DNA from: Lasiosphaeria ovina
Lineage: Eukaryota > Ascomycota > Sordariomycetes > Sordariales > Lasiosphaeriaceae
NCBI GenBank assembly: GCA_033439765.1
Contig: JAULSN010000002.1
Span: 5,332,001-5,396,000 of the forward strand
Length of the DNA stretch: 64,000 nucleotides
Reading direction: 5' to 3'
Position numbers and translations under genes: made by a program. Positions 12,905-24,288 of this stretch are shown here, one piece after another (position 1 is the first letter of the stretch; the number at the start of each line of letters is the position of its first letter). Under the pieces are notes generated by a model, which did no database searches, was not told where the DNA came from, and saw only the letters and a program-made list of their open reading frames with translations.

Positions 12905-13890
12905 GTTTTCTGGAGGATTGCAAGCAGACACGCACTACGATGACTTGTTTTTACAACCAGGGGCATGCGGACGCAGCATTCTCGAGATGGCGGTGCGGGC
13001 GGGTGCGCGAACTCAATTTTTTTTTTTTGGTGGGGGGGGGGGGGGGGGGGGCTGGGATGGGGACTGAGAGACGGGAGGCTTTCAGTGCGAATTGTCAACA
13101 ACGAACAGCCTAATGTAAGAAGAGCACAGAGACGTTGGCCATGCTGGAAGATGGAGTGGAAGACGGGAAGGGTAACAATACCTTATTACGGAGTAAAACG
13201 AGGCGTATGTAGAGGCACAGCACGACGGCAAAGCTATGGACCTGAGGGAGGTGGTTGCTACTGCAGCGGATACGGACAAAAACTTGGGATTGGATTGGGG
13301 GTGCCGACGCGATGATGTCGAGCCCCGATTTCCTCAGCCAACGACGGGCAGAGATTGGCCAGCCCTAAGGCGTTCGAGCATTGCAGGGGTCGTTACGGAC
13401 TGGCGTGAAAAGTGGGTTGCGCACCCTGCTGTCTCGGTGCCTGCCGCCTGGAACAAGCCTTCCGAGACGAAAAAAGTTTCTTGAACGGGAAGTCCTTGAC
13501 GAGTTCCAGTGCATCCTTGTTTCCAGGTTATTTCGAGGAACTGCCATTCGAATTCTGAGAGAGAGACAACAGGCATCTCCAGACTCTGCAAACTTGCATC
13601 TCTTCGGCGGTGAGTACCTGATCTCTCTGGGTTCGTTGCGACGCTTATTGGTTTGTGTGCGAGCCCTCATCTGTACCATCACTGCGCTCTCCCAACCTGT
13701 CTTTCAGTCTTTCAATCTTTTTTCTTTCTTTTTTTCTTTTCACCCTACCCCTCGCTTCAGCATGACAAGTTTCACAAAAACGAAATATTATTGAATCTTT
13801 ATTGAACCTCCTAACTTTCCAAATAAAAACCCTGTTCTAACAAAATCACAGGTGTTTCTCCTTTTTTTCCGTTGGCAATCAACCGCCAAA
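12905..13890. other. divergent promoter region of the YPP1-family gene and RIX1
   Basis: About 1 kb between two genes transcribed apart. It contains the T12/G20 homopolymer block, an ACGGAGTA word at 13188-13195, and a pyrimidine-rich stretch at 13715-13760 close to the RIX1 start. The open frames in it have no conserved pattern. Confidence 0.5.
13017..13051. repeat. homopolymer block: 12 T then 20 G
   Basis: A run of 12 T (13017-13028), then GGT, then 20 consecutive G. It lies in the shared promoter region, about 115 bases upstream of the YPP1-family start codon. Such runs are length-unstable and error-prone in sequencing. Confidence 0.9.
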
Positions 13891-16394
13891 ATGTCTGTTC
13901 CAGCAGATTTGCACGTGCTATGCCGCCGTCTCGCCTCAACGCCGGCTGACGACCTCCCGCGCTTCTGCCCGGTGCTCGTCAGCCATGTGCTGCGCTGCGG
14001 CGAGCCCCTGTCGGCTGCCCAGGAGGCAAAGGGCAAGGGCGGGACGTCCGAGGCGCCAGTGCTCATCCACAGGCTCAAGACTCACATCACCACCCTACTG
14101 ACCGGCAAGAGCCCCGCTGGCCGCTTCGCTGCTGTCTGCCTCATCAAGGCCGTCATTGATGTGGGCGGGTGGGAAACTCTGAAGGCGTCGGACCCCTGGA
14201 TACGGGGTCTGATCTCGGTGCTGCAGGTAGGACCTTCCTCTCCCCTTTCCCTTTCCCCTTCCCCTGAATCCCACACGAGGCTAAACAATGCCAGAAACCC
14301 GACCCTCTTGCCTCCAAGGAGCTTTGCATTGTCACCTTGACAAGAATATACTTGCTGCTCCAGGACTACCCGACCCTTGTGAGAGAGATGGCTACCCCTA
14401 CTCTCCCCAGCTTCATCACGGCTTGCCTGCAGCTCGTCAAGCCTCCCGCGTCGGGCAAGCCGCTCAGGACGTCGGCGCAAGTCGCCGAGACCATCGCCCC
14501 TGCTCTCTCCAAGCTCATTGTTCTGTATCCCACGACCATGCGGCCTTTCCGAGCGCAGATTATTGCCATCTTCAGCGCCTACGTGGCCCCGACCTGTTCG
14601 GACCCTCTGGTGGCCCCCCAGACCCTGAAGGAGAGCGCACGGCGCCTGCTGATTCTGCTGCACTGCACCGCGCCCAAAGACGGCGGCGGAGAGGATTGGA
14701 TTCGCACCATGCGCCTGTCTGTCAAAAGCTGCCATGCTACCGCTGACCAGGTCTTCCGAGCTGTGCATGAGTCGTGGGAGTCCAGCACCGGCTACATAAG
14801 CCAACCAGTCCGGACAGACTTGGAGCCGTGTGGCGGCGGCGTCTCGGCCGACGAGTTCCCTTCCTGGGCGGGCCTGCAGGCGGGCGCAGAGAGACTCGTC
14901 GGTCTTTTGGAGTTCCTAGTAGAGTATTTCCGGACGCCCACCAAGTCGGCCGTGGCCGTCTCGCTGGGCGAGCTGCTGGACTTGACCTCCCGGATAACTC
15001 TCATCACGCCGCCGGGCTCAGACGACGCGGTCGAGCTCAACGCCTCCATCGGGAGAGACGAGAAGGCCGAGCTGTGGAGCGTCCTGCCAGACATCCACGC
15101 CGCCGTCATGCGACTCCACGCTGCCGTCGTCCAGCGCCTAGGCGACGGCGCCCTGCCCCTCGCAACCGACATGCTCGACCAGATAGCCCGCATCTTCAAC
15201 TCGAGCCGAAACGTCCGCTCGGTGCGCGAAGCCACGTACACGCTAGCTAAGGAGGTGCTCCTGCTCTCCGGCCCGACGCTCCCCCGGCTCACAGTCGACT
15301 CGGCTGCGCCCGTCATCCAGAGCTGCTGCCAGGACCTCTTGCGCGCGGCAGGCCACTCCAAGGACAAGCCGCAAGCCGCCGCCCCAGCCCCAGCCCCCAC
15401 CTCTACGCCCAGCAGCAGCAACGGCTCCAAGAAAGGCAACAACGGCAGACCGCACCCGCAGCAGAACGTGACGGGCAACGCCGACGCCTTTCTCGGCGCC
15501 CCTAGCGGCACGACAAATCTCGTAGCCACCGTCAGCCCCTTTTCCGCCTCCAGCAGTCCCGACGACGGTGACACCACGACGGCGGCAGCGGCGGCCCTCC
15601 TCCCGCTGCTCCTGTCGCACCTGCCGCAGCGCCACCTCAGCCCCGAGGCACGCGGGCTCGTCGACCGCACCGCCATCCTCGCAGGCAGCCGGCCCGCCAT
15701 GCTCGCCAGCTGCCTGCACCCCTACAAGGACAGCCGCGGCCGCCACTACGCCAGCATCCTGCCGTTCCTGGTCGGCCAGTTCCCGCGCGACCAGGCCGTC
15801 GAGGTCCTGCGCACCAACCTGCTGCGCGCCGGCGCTGGCGCCACAGCATCAAACGCCACGCCGTACGCGACAGCCGCCGACACGTGGGCCGACGACAACG
15901 ATGACAATGACATGCATAACGAAGACGAAGACGCAGCAGCAGCAGCGGGCAAGCCCGACGACGCGTCCATGGCCGATGGCGAAGACGCAGACGCGGCAGA
16001 AAAGGAAACGGCGGCTACGACTGCTGAGGCTGCGCCCAAAACGAGCGGTTTCGGCGGGTGGGCTCCCTCGACCGACGCGGCAGCGGTCGCGGCGGCCAGG
16101 ATCGACGCGAACGGGAACGGGAACGCGGACATGGATGTAGACTCAGCGGTAATCGCGCCGCTGTCGCCGCTGAAGCGCAAGAGCGACGGTGCGGGGCGGC
16201 TCGGCTCGGCGGCCAAGAAGCAGCAGCGGGCCAAGCCTACTCCGGCGGCTGAGGCGGAAGACGGTAGCAGCGGTAGTGATAGCGACGATGGTAGCGAGAG
16301 CGGCAGCGTCCAGATTGATATGACGATGGACGACGATGACGATGATGAGGAGGAGGAGGAGGAGGAGGAAGAGGAGGAGGGTGGAGAGGAGTGA
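13891..16394 (+). CDS. RIX1: pre-rRNA-processing protein RIX1
   Basis: Scaffold of the Rix1-Ipi1-Ipi3 complex (PELP1 in animals), which acts in the nucleoplasm on pre-60S particles for ITS2 processing and Rea1/Mdn1 recruitment. Exons 13891-14226 and 14295-16394 give 811 residues. The N-terminal helical RIX1 domain is clear: VLCRRLASTPADDLPRFCP, then LLTGKSPAGRFAAVCLIKAV, WETLKASDPWIRGLISVLQ, and after the 68-nt intron KPDPLASKELCIVTLTRIYL. The C-terminal third is low complexity, with a basic nuclear-localisation-like segment near residue 735-755 (LKRKSDGAG, AAKKQQR) and an unbroken Asp/Glu tail at the end (DDDDDDEEEEEEE). Acidic tails are usual in this family. The start follows a pyrimidine-rich leader and CCAAA before the ATG. 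Divergent from the YPP1-family gene. Confidence 0.92.
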
Positions 16395-17528
16395 TCACAT
16401 ATCATATCAATGGATGGATGGATAGATGGGTGGATGATGTAAATAGGTAGGTAGGTAGGTTCATATCACGTCCCATCGGACAAGGTAAAGCCAGAGACAC
16501 AAAATCAGTATGGCATGGCACGGCATAGCATAGCATGGCACCAAAATGTGCGATTTATCGGTGCTTTCTTCTCTTATTTACCTCGGACATAGACAAACCC
16601 ATAGAACAACCAGCCAGCCAGCACATACCCTTGTTTATAGTCAACAGAATAGACGTATGCACATTTCCCCTTTCATACACGGACGGCACGGCAAAAGAGT
16701 GCAAATCTGGAAGGGTAGATATCTGCATTCAACAAGATGACTGACTACCGAATGAGACAGGAAAGACAGGATGAACAAGGCCAAACCGCCACTGGCCGTC
16801 CATACACGCATGGTAGGTAGGATAGCCAGTGGCGGCAGGACTACTAGTAGCAGTCTTAGTCGATGAATAGTGAGTGAGTGAGCCTCACCACCCCCCTTGT
16901 CTTCGTGCTCCTCCCGTAAACCTCGCCGGTGCGTACTTCTCTGCCAAGTCAAGCCACTGATTTTTGTTCATGCATACCAGAGTTTCCATCCCCTTGAAAA
17001 AAAAACACAGGTCTGTTCTATTCTCGTCCTCTCTCGTCTTCTCCGCCGCATCGAGATGGGGTGAGAAAACAACGAAGAGATCCCGAGGGAGAATCTAAAA
17101 AAAAACCCCGACAAGGATATAAAAAAACATACACACATCCATACATACGGGAAGAAGAAAAACGCCTTTCCCGAAAAAAGAAATCCCAGACCCAGCCCCT
17201 GTTCCGCCGTGAAAATGCTCAATCCATCCATGATGTCCTAAAGAGGTTTGCGATTCCCAGTATTTACCAAACACCTGTTATGCCCCGAGGCTGGTAGATG
17301 ATGGTTCAAGAGGGGAAAAAATGCAAAGGTAGTTGACTCCGAATAATTTTTTTCCCTCCGGCCTGGCCAGGCCTGGCCTTGGCACCCGTTGCTTTGCTCC
17401 TTGGTACCAAAAGGAGCAGACCACCCTAGACAATTAGTGAGGAAAGACGAAAGGAAAAACACACAAGGGACAAGACCGGGGCTATTTAGAGGGAGGGAGA
17501 ATGCATCTCGACCTCCTAAGAAATACCC
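16395..17528. other. convergent 3' spacer of RIX1 and the WW-domain gene
   Basis: Over 1.1 kb without a supportable gene. It starts with a GGATGGATGGATAG/TAGGTAGGTAGG run right after the RIX1 stop and has several A-rich tracts (near 16995, 17100 and 17130) that would fit polyadenylation regions. Confidence 0.45.
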
Positions 17529-18467
17529 TCAGTCGCGCAGCCAAGCGCGGCGCTTCTCTTCCTTCTTGACGCGACGCTTCTCCTTGAACGCCTTCAGCTC
17601 CGCCTTTGTCGGCTTCTTGCCCGAGCGCTCTGCTTTGAGGCTGCGGCCGTCGTGCATGTTGGCGGCCGCGTCAACGTCAAAGTACGCGCTCATCTGGCGC
17701 TTGCTCTTGGCCTCGTCCGTGTGGCGCTCTGGCCCAAACTCGGGCTGCTGCCACTGGCCCGTCTGGCGGTTGAAGTATGCGGCTGTGGCGATGGGGGCGC
17801 CTCCGGCGGCGGCGACAGACGCGAGGTACAAAGCCGGGTCGGCGACGGCGGCGCCGGAAATCGCCAGCTGCGAGGAAGCGGCGGCGGCCGCCTCGTCCGC
17901 GCGCGCCTTCTTGGCATACCACGCGTTCTCGTCGTAGTCGCCGTGGATGGCCGGGTTGTACCCACCCGCAATCGACTCCGGATTGCTAAGGACAGTAACC
18001 TTCTCAGCCTGGGGAAGGGGTGGAGCCGCAGCTGCGGCTTGGACGGCGGCAGCATCGGGTACACGCGGGTTTTCCTTCTGCCAGACTCCTGTGAAACGGT
18101 TGTAGAACCACCAGTCGTTCTCGACCCAGTGAGGGTCCCAACCGTCGTCGACGGGGACGACGGGCAGAGGCTCGGCGGGGAGGGGAGGGACGCCTGCAGC
18201 AGCTTCTGTGTCTTGAACCGCGTCTGTAGCCTCGGCGGTCTGGGGTTGGGGCGGTGAGGACGGCTCGAGTTCGGAGCATTCAGAGGCCGAATCGGACTGC
18301 GGGGAGCTCTGGGATTGGGAAATGTCGGCGGTGGAGCTATTGTTATCGCCGTCGAGCTCACGTGGGTCTGACTGTGCTCTCACAGCGGGATTAGTAGGTG
18401 CAGGCGCATCCTCGTCCGCAGATTGGCGCTGCGGCGAGGTTGGTATGGTGGGAGTGGCGGAGGACAT
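17529..18467 (-). CDS. WW-domain protein with basic C-terminus, unknown function
   Basis: Single-exon gene of 312 residues, starting at the ATG of MSSATPTIPTSPQRQ; the open frame continues upstream only from an alternative start. The first 105 residues are Ser/Pro/Glu-rich. Residues 109-137 hold a WW-like module (GWDPHWVENDWWFYNRFTGV, then WQKENPRVP) with the Tyr-Asn, Thr-Gly and second Trp expected. A second half-module lies near residue 231 (AAYFNRQTGQWQQPEFG). Between them is an Ala-rich helix with NAWYAKKARADEAAAA. The end is strongly basic and probably alpha-helical (KKPTKAELKAFKEKRRVKKE, then EKRRAWLRD). WW domains bind Pro-rich ligands. The basic tail suggests a nuclear or RNA-associated role, perhaps in splicing, but this is inference. 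It is convergent with RIX1. Confidence 0.8.
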   Translation of the reverse strand: MSSATPTIPTSPQRQSADEDAPAPTNPAVRAQSDPRELDGDNNSSTADISQSQSSPQSDSASECSELEPSSPPQPQTAEATDAVQDTEAAAGVPPLPAEPLPVVPVDDGWDPHWVENDWWFYNRFTGVWQKENPRVPDAAAVQAAAAAPPLPQAEKVTVLSNPESIAGGYNPAIHGDYDENAWYAKKARADEAAAAASSQLAISGAAVADPALYLASVAAAGGAPIATAAYFNRQTGQWQQPEFGPERHTDEAKSKRQMSAYFDVDAAANMHDGRSLKAERSGKKPTKAELKAFKEKRRVKKEEKRRAWLRD

Positions 18468-19049
18468 GATTGATTCGAGAAGGGAGGGATGAATTGGCGG
18501 TGGTTGGATGGATGGGGTGAAGCTGGTCAACGGGATGATGTTTGGCCGGAAAATAATGGCTTGTGAGGGAAGATATTCATGGCCTTGCGATAACTGGTCT
18601 CCCTGGGCGAAAGGAAAAGAAGGTGGGGTGAAACTGCAGTATGGCTCCAAGTAGGTGAGGTAGTTGTGAGGCAGCGTATTAGGTTCTCGATCGACGTGGT
18701 GCTGTCACGAACTTTAAAGGTCTCGAGGTTCCTGCTCAGCGCAAGCAGCCCTTGTCTCCAACGCTGCGGCAGATCAAGGTGGGGTCGCGATCGGCCAATC
18801 GCTGGCCTTTAAATATGGAGCCCTGCCCATCGAGGCGTTGGAGCATACTGTACATGGCATGGGGTGCGTGCTCTTACTTAGCTCAATCCCCTAAACCCAA
18901 ACCAAACATTTGTTATCGGGGGACTTGCCACTGTCCTGTCTCTTGGAAATAATACAACGTACTTCTGTCCTGGTCCGAGTTAATTCAATGTCCTCCTGGT
19001 CCGTCCATGGGTTTTGCTCTGAGCATGCGGACCTTCATCCCAGAGCCGC
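18468..19049. other. promoter and spacer of the WW-domain gene
   Basis: No gene seen. It holds the 5' flank of the WW-domain gene and the 3' flank of the minus-strand relic. Confidence 0.4.
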
Positions 19050-19417
19050 TCAGTTTTTTGCCTTTGGGTGGCGAAGCAAGTCGCTCAAGTGTAATAATAA
19101 CAGGTTGGAAATGAGCTTGCTTCGCGCCTCAATGTCCACCAGCTTATCCATATCTTCCAAGCATTCTGACTCGTCGTCCGATTCCAGTCCGTCGTCCATG
19201 ATCCGTGGCTCGGTGAACAACGGTCTCTGTGATCGTGCCTCAAATTGTACGACACTCTGGTACTCCTTCCGTCCTCTGGCTGTGATTGGCTTTGTCTTTC
19301 TCCCCCAGTCGTGAACCGCTTCCAAGATCTGAAAGACATCAGGACATTACGGCTCGCCCTAAATGCTTTTCGCCGAGGGAGGTAGCAGCCATGAGAACGC
19401 CTATTGTAGAATCTCAA
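19050..19417 (-). pseudogene. frameshifted relic of an unknown gene
   Basis: Two overlapping minus-strand frames look like one former protein. The downstream frame from about 19346 to 19050 reads CPDVFQILEAVHDWGRKTK, then an acidic part DDGLESDDESECLEDMDK and a Leu-rich helix before a TAA. The upstream frame (from about 19417) reads RFYNRRSHGCYLPRRKAFRA and runs into the first near 19345, where a one-base shift would join them. The downstream frame opens after a TAA, and a TTTCAG lies at its start, so an intron boundary is an alternative to a frameshift. The charge pattern is protein-like but I recognise no family. No promoter or upstream exon can be assigned. Confidence 0.35.
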
Positions 19418-19826
19418 AGCCGTATTAAACTCCTACGAATTCCTTAATAAAAGTTGTTCTAGGTGATTATATATTTCCAAAATCTTTCTCTTCCCAAGCA
19501 CTGCTACGCCAACAATCAATTCGATGCACTCAGCAAATAACAGGCGGTACTTTTATTTTTCCGACAAGATTTCCGATTGGACGCCAGAGCTTTTAGTATT
19601 CGGTTTCCAATCCGACAGTCCTGTCTGTTCTCCACCAGCGCGAAAAGGGATCAGATCAGGGACTCGGAGCTCACAGTGATTGGTTGACAAGAGCAACTCG
19701 CATTCAGACTACATACACTACAGTAAGGTATCTACTCCATATTTCCCAAGACAAGAGCCCATCATACGGTAATTCTAGACAAGCTACGAGTCTCAAGAGG
19801 TAGTCAATACTTGCTCCGCTCTCAAC
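19418..19826. other. spacer between the relic and the RNase H-like gene
   Basis: AT-richer intergenic DNA containing the 3' flank of the RNase H-like gene. No coding signal seen. Confidence 0.4.
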
Positions 19827-21012
19827 TCAGGCATCGTCGCCAGGGGCATCCGAAAACTCGATTTCAATGATATCGGGAGCGGGAGTGCCATCCGGCGCAA
19901 ACGGGACAGCAAAAGTGGTTTCCGCGTTGTTGACGAAGATGACTCGGGGCACGGTGGGCGCGCTCTCGTCGTCTGCTGCTGCTCCTTGCTCGCGCATGGC
20001 AGCGGCTGCGGTCATGGCTCTGGTTCGTGCCTGCTGGAAGTGCGACTTCTGCAGCTTTGGCGCAACGCGGCGAGGCTGGGCCCAGGTTCCATCCCGGCGG
20101 CCGGGCTTGGGCGGCTTGGACGGCTTGGGAAACATGGCCTCCAGCGCCTTGATCTCCTCTCCCAGATTCTCGTAGACTCCCTTTTGCATCGCGAGGATGC
20201 CGTGCTCGCCGTCGAAGATGGCGAATGTTCTGTTCTGGATCCGCGCTTGGTCTGCCCAGGTGTTGGCAAGGTGGTGAGACTCGACATGGTAGTGCTCGTC
20301 GCCGAAGTTCGAGGGCAGCCAGCGCAGCTGGAGATCGACATCAATCTCCTGCATGTGCGTAAGCTTGTAGGACTGGTCCATGATCGTGTCGATAACTTTG
20401 TAGTGGACCGCGGAGACTGAGGCTGCTCTCCAGTCCAGAACATCCAGCATCGTCTTGTTGTCCGAGAAGACCAACACTCGGGCCCTGGGCACAAAGTTCA
20501 GCATACGTCCGCCGAGGTTTCCGACGTACTTGTCGGCCCAAGCCCGCACCACTTTTCCAGCCACCTCGATGGCCTGCGCGACGGCAATGCCTTGGAGGGC
20601 GTCTTCCCCGGTGTTGTGGAGCGGCCACGCAAGCACAATCTGCGCACCGTCGGGTTGCTTGAACACGAGAGCGTAGCCGCCATTCGCGTCGCGGGTATGA
20701 TAGAGGCTGTTGGCAAAGACCGCGATCTGGACGTCGTAATCTGACAGCGCGATCATGTTTAGCTCAGCCTCGAGGGCAGCCTCGACGGGCGTCGAAGGGT
20801 GGAGTCTGCTGCCCTGGACGATGATACAGCCACAGAATTGCCGGCGCGCATTGCCTACTCGTTGAGTGTGAGGTTAGTGGCAGTTTCCTTGGTTACAAGA
20901 GCGTCGATGGTATCTTACCTGAGACCTTGGCTTTTTTTGCCGCCGGTTCCTCAGCTCGGGGAAGTTTGACATCTGGTTCGGTCGGCGACCGCTCCCCCTT
21001 GACCTTCGTCAT
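19827..21012 (-). CDS. RNase H-fold protein with a degenerate active site
   Basis: Exons 21012-20919 and 20854-19827 (64-nt intron, GTAAGA/GTAG) give 373 residues. Residues 1-31 are Lys/Glu-rich with a nuclear-signal-like EPAAKKAKVSG. Residues about 70-240 follow the RNase H order: strands VQIAVFANSLYHT and GGYALVFKQPDGAQIVLAWP, a helix GIAVAQAIEVAGKVVRAWAD, the strand RARVLVFSDNKTMLDVL with Asp163, and a helix HHLANTWADQAR with Asp233. In active enzymes the first strand carries Asp and the first helix Glu; here those places hold Ala or Asn (about residue 79) and Gln119. It is therefore probably not a working nuclease by the usual mechanism. The C-terminal 130 residues are Lys/Arg/Ala-rich and then acidic. 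It could be a domesticated retroelement domain or a nucleic-acid-binding protein. The function is unknown; the fold call is moderately sure. Confidence 0.7.
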
Positions 21013-24000
21013 TGTTTTGGCGTACACGAGTTTTCTGGTGCTTGCAGGATGTTTTGTGCCTACCTTGTCGAAATGGCAAAATTTTGTGGTTTGGAAGGTG
21101 TCTAGCAAAGATTCCCCGCCGTCCTGGTCGAGTGTGGCGGATGTTTACCAGACGAAAATGGTACCGGGCTCGTCACCGGGCAGGTTCTCAGATGCCCCTC
21201 TCTTTTTGAGCAGCTTTTCATCCGAACAAAAGTATCCGGTAGTTGACTAACTATGTTACCTGCAAGTAGGAAAGGACGTCTATGTTGATGGGATGAATCG
21301 CCAAATTGGTGAAAGCCAGACCACGGCGGACAATCAAACCACCACGGCAGTACACCCGTGTTTACTAGTGGATTTCTTACAACAAAGTAGTCAAAGGATA
21401 AAGAGAAAAGGTCGCGGAATCACGTCAGGGGCCGTAATCAAGTTCAAAATCGTGGTTTCAATGTGTATGTTTATTTATATATTTATTTTTTGGACAAGTT
21501 CACTATAACAAATTTACATATTTCGATTTATCTCACCATTAACTACACGCTCTGTTACCTTATTCTGAATAGTAATGTCACTAAACCCTCCAAGTTGCCC
21601 TTGGGGGTAGTCTTGAGGTATATGCTTTTGTGACAGGAAGGACTCGATACACGCGTGTTCTTTTTTCAGTATTTACTAACTAACGTCAGCAACACGATGA
21701 GCCCAAGTGACGAGCAAAAATTAATAAATCATGCGATGAATAATACACTGTGAACATTCTAATCTGAGTATTATAATTGAAGGCTTACTAGCCGTCGAGT
21801 GAGAAAATCTACAGACAAAGGTGACCAAGAAAGGAGTCAATACTGGTTGATAAAAAACAAAACAGCTAGTGGGTCTCTCTAGGGGCCAGTCATAACGTAG
21901 TCCGAGAAGAAAGGGGCATGGACATAACACACAAACGACGCTCAAGGGCTCGCCACACTAAGCTAATCCTGTTCCTTTCCCTGGCCTGCTTTTCTAAAGC
22001 GCAGCTACACAACATGCCTCTCCTGATATGAAACCCATATAATCACCTCGATGTCCGAAAAACTCTTGAGTAAGGCGCCATCCTATCCCTGGCAACGAGC
22101 CACACCTCAGAAAGGAAGCCGAGAGAGAAATCCCGTTCCCATGACCGCGCCTTACTCACCCAACGTCAGACTAAAATCAGGGTGAGGTCAGCCATAGCCA
22201 CCACGTCGGAAGTAGCACCCCTGGTATTAGTCTGAAAGCACACCGGACCGTGACACCCTCAATCAACGTCCGCAGCAACGGCCCCTTACTAACCCACTGA
22301 AATAACAACCCAGACAGGCCAGCTGTAAGACAACGCCACCACCCTACCTATCTACCTACACGATATAAACACCGTAAATCGCCACACAGGGCAGTCAGGC
22401 CACCCAGTGTGCGATATAGGCGGGCCGTGTGTGTGTGTAAGACAGGTCGTCCCGTCCGATTTCGGCAATCTCGATTCGCCTAGTCGTACTGTTTACACTC
22501 GCACACCATGATCTGCAAGTAAGTACTCTCCACGGACAGATAGACATACAAGAGCATATGACGGTTGCCTCAGTCACATATCTTTGCACGCACAACATCC
22601 AGACACACAGCATTTACCTCAGTTAGGTAAGGTACCTAGGTAGACAAACGTGCATCTACAAATGTATGTACATACATACGTATATACACCTCGACCAATT
22701 CTGCCAAGACAGGACAGGACGAGACTGACAGCGCTGTCAGTCTCAAAAACAGGCCCTATAAAAAAAGGGGAAGGACTACAGACTCAAAGCCAGAAAACCC
22801 CCGACCTAGGTCCCGTTACATGTTATGTACCACCATACCCAGAGATCGCTCCGAGATTCGTCTCCCGGTTTCAGTCCAAGACATCGGAGAGGAGGAAACA
22901 TGTACTACTCCAAACGAAGCGCCATATCATGCCATCTACCTTAGATACCTACCATTCGACAGGTACATACCTATAAGGCTCTTTAATAGGCATTTCTAGA
23001 GAATAAATAGGCCTTTAGGATTCTTGAAATAGGGATTTGAATAGCTGTTATCTCTCTCAGCGAAAAACCTTTACGGCTGGTCGTAAGATACTGAGGCCCA
23101 TTAGATTTGGAAAATCCCCCGCAGACAAACATTCAGGTCATCGCACGCGGCTGAGTTATGTAAAACGAATTGGTTGAGAGCTATGTGAGCTCGTAATAAG
23201 AACAGCTTTTTCATGAGATTTCCGAGGCATTGTTCGGCATGTGAGGTGACACTTGAGCGAAGATTGTACTTTCACACTTGGCCACACCGCCCATTCGCTT
23301 CTCGGATTAATTGTAGGGGGGCAGCATCTCAGCCATCTGATATAATTAGGTATTTGCTCATCCCAAACCTTACTCCAGGAGATATATCCGTACAGGTAGG
23401 TAGGTATATAACTCGAAATGGAGCGGTCAACAATAACCCTGCCGTATATGTTTACGAGGCATGCCCAGGCCAACATGCTGAACGAAGCGTAGATGAACCA
23501 ATTTTTGCCTTGTCCCCTATTGACACGAGTAGCCGTGAGAGACACGAACATGCGCACTCCCTCACTTTCTCCTCCTAGCATGCACTCCTACACTCCTACA
23601 CTCATACATAGAATACCTACCTTGCCTGGCTTGCCTATCTTGGCTCGGTAGGCAAAGGCAAAGCGTACAGACACACACACACACACATCCGTACACGCAC
23701 ACCATAAAGTCACTACTGTCGTTGTGGTGTGTATGCGGTGTACGACCAGGGGGGAAGTGTCTATGCACCAAGGGATCTTCTGCACCTTCCCCTCCTTCCC
23801 CCCCAGCCAGTCAGGGTAGGGTAGGGTAGTCGGTCTGGGATCGTGGTCTACATACCTATCCTCAAGTAAGGTAGTCCGTGCATCTCACCTCTCTTTCCTC
23901 GTACTCTTACTCATCCAGTTATTAGTACTCTTCACCTTCGTTTCAATTTGGCATTTTACTCCGGCGGTGGTCGCTTTTCTTACTTGCATTCTGCATCTGC

Positions 24001-24035
24001 AAGACATTTTGCGATTCCCTTTCCCTGCTTATTCT

Positions 24036-24063
24036 AACAACAACAACAACAACAACAACAACA
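24036..24063. repeat. (AAC)n microsatellite
   Basis: About nine perfect AAC units in non-coding DNA. Confidence 0.95.
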
Positions 24064-24234
24064 GCAAGATATAAGAAAGGAAAATCCTACACGCACACAC
24101 AACACACGCACACACACACCAAAACAATAGCAGAAAATGGAATGTGCTTGAGAGCAAGGGCTATATAAGAAGAATAAAGAAGATTAACATACCTACCCTG
24201 CCGCGGCCGGGGACTGCATGCTGCACCACAACTG

Positions 24235-24288
24235 CACACACACACACACACACACGCACACACGCACACACACACACACACACACACG
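24235..24288. repeat. (CA)n microsatellite
   Basis: About 54 bases of CA repeats with two CGCA interruptions, in non-coding DNA. Confidence 0.95.

Noticed and set aside
14792..15746. Long minus-strand frames (302 and 167 codons)
   Set aside because: Antisense shadows of RIX1, caused by its G/C-ending codons.
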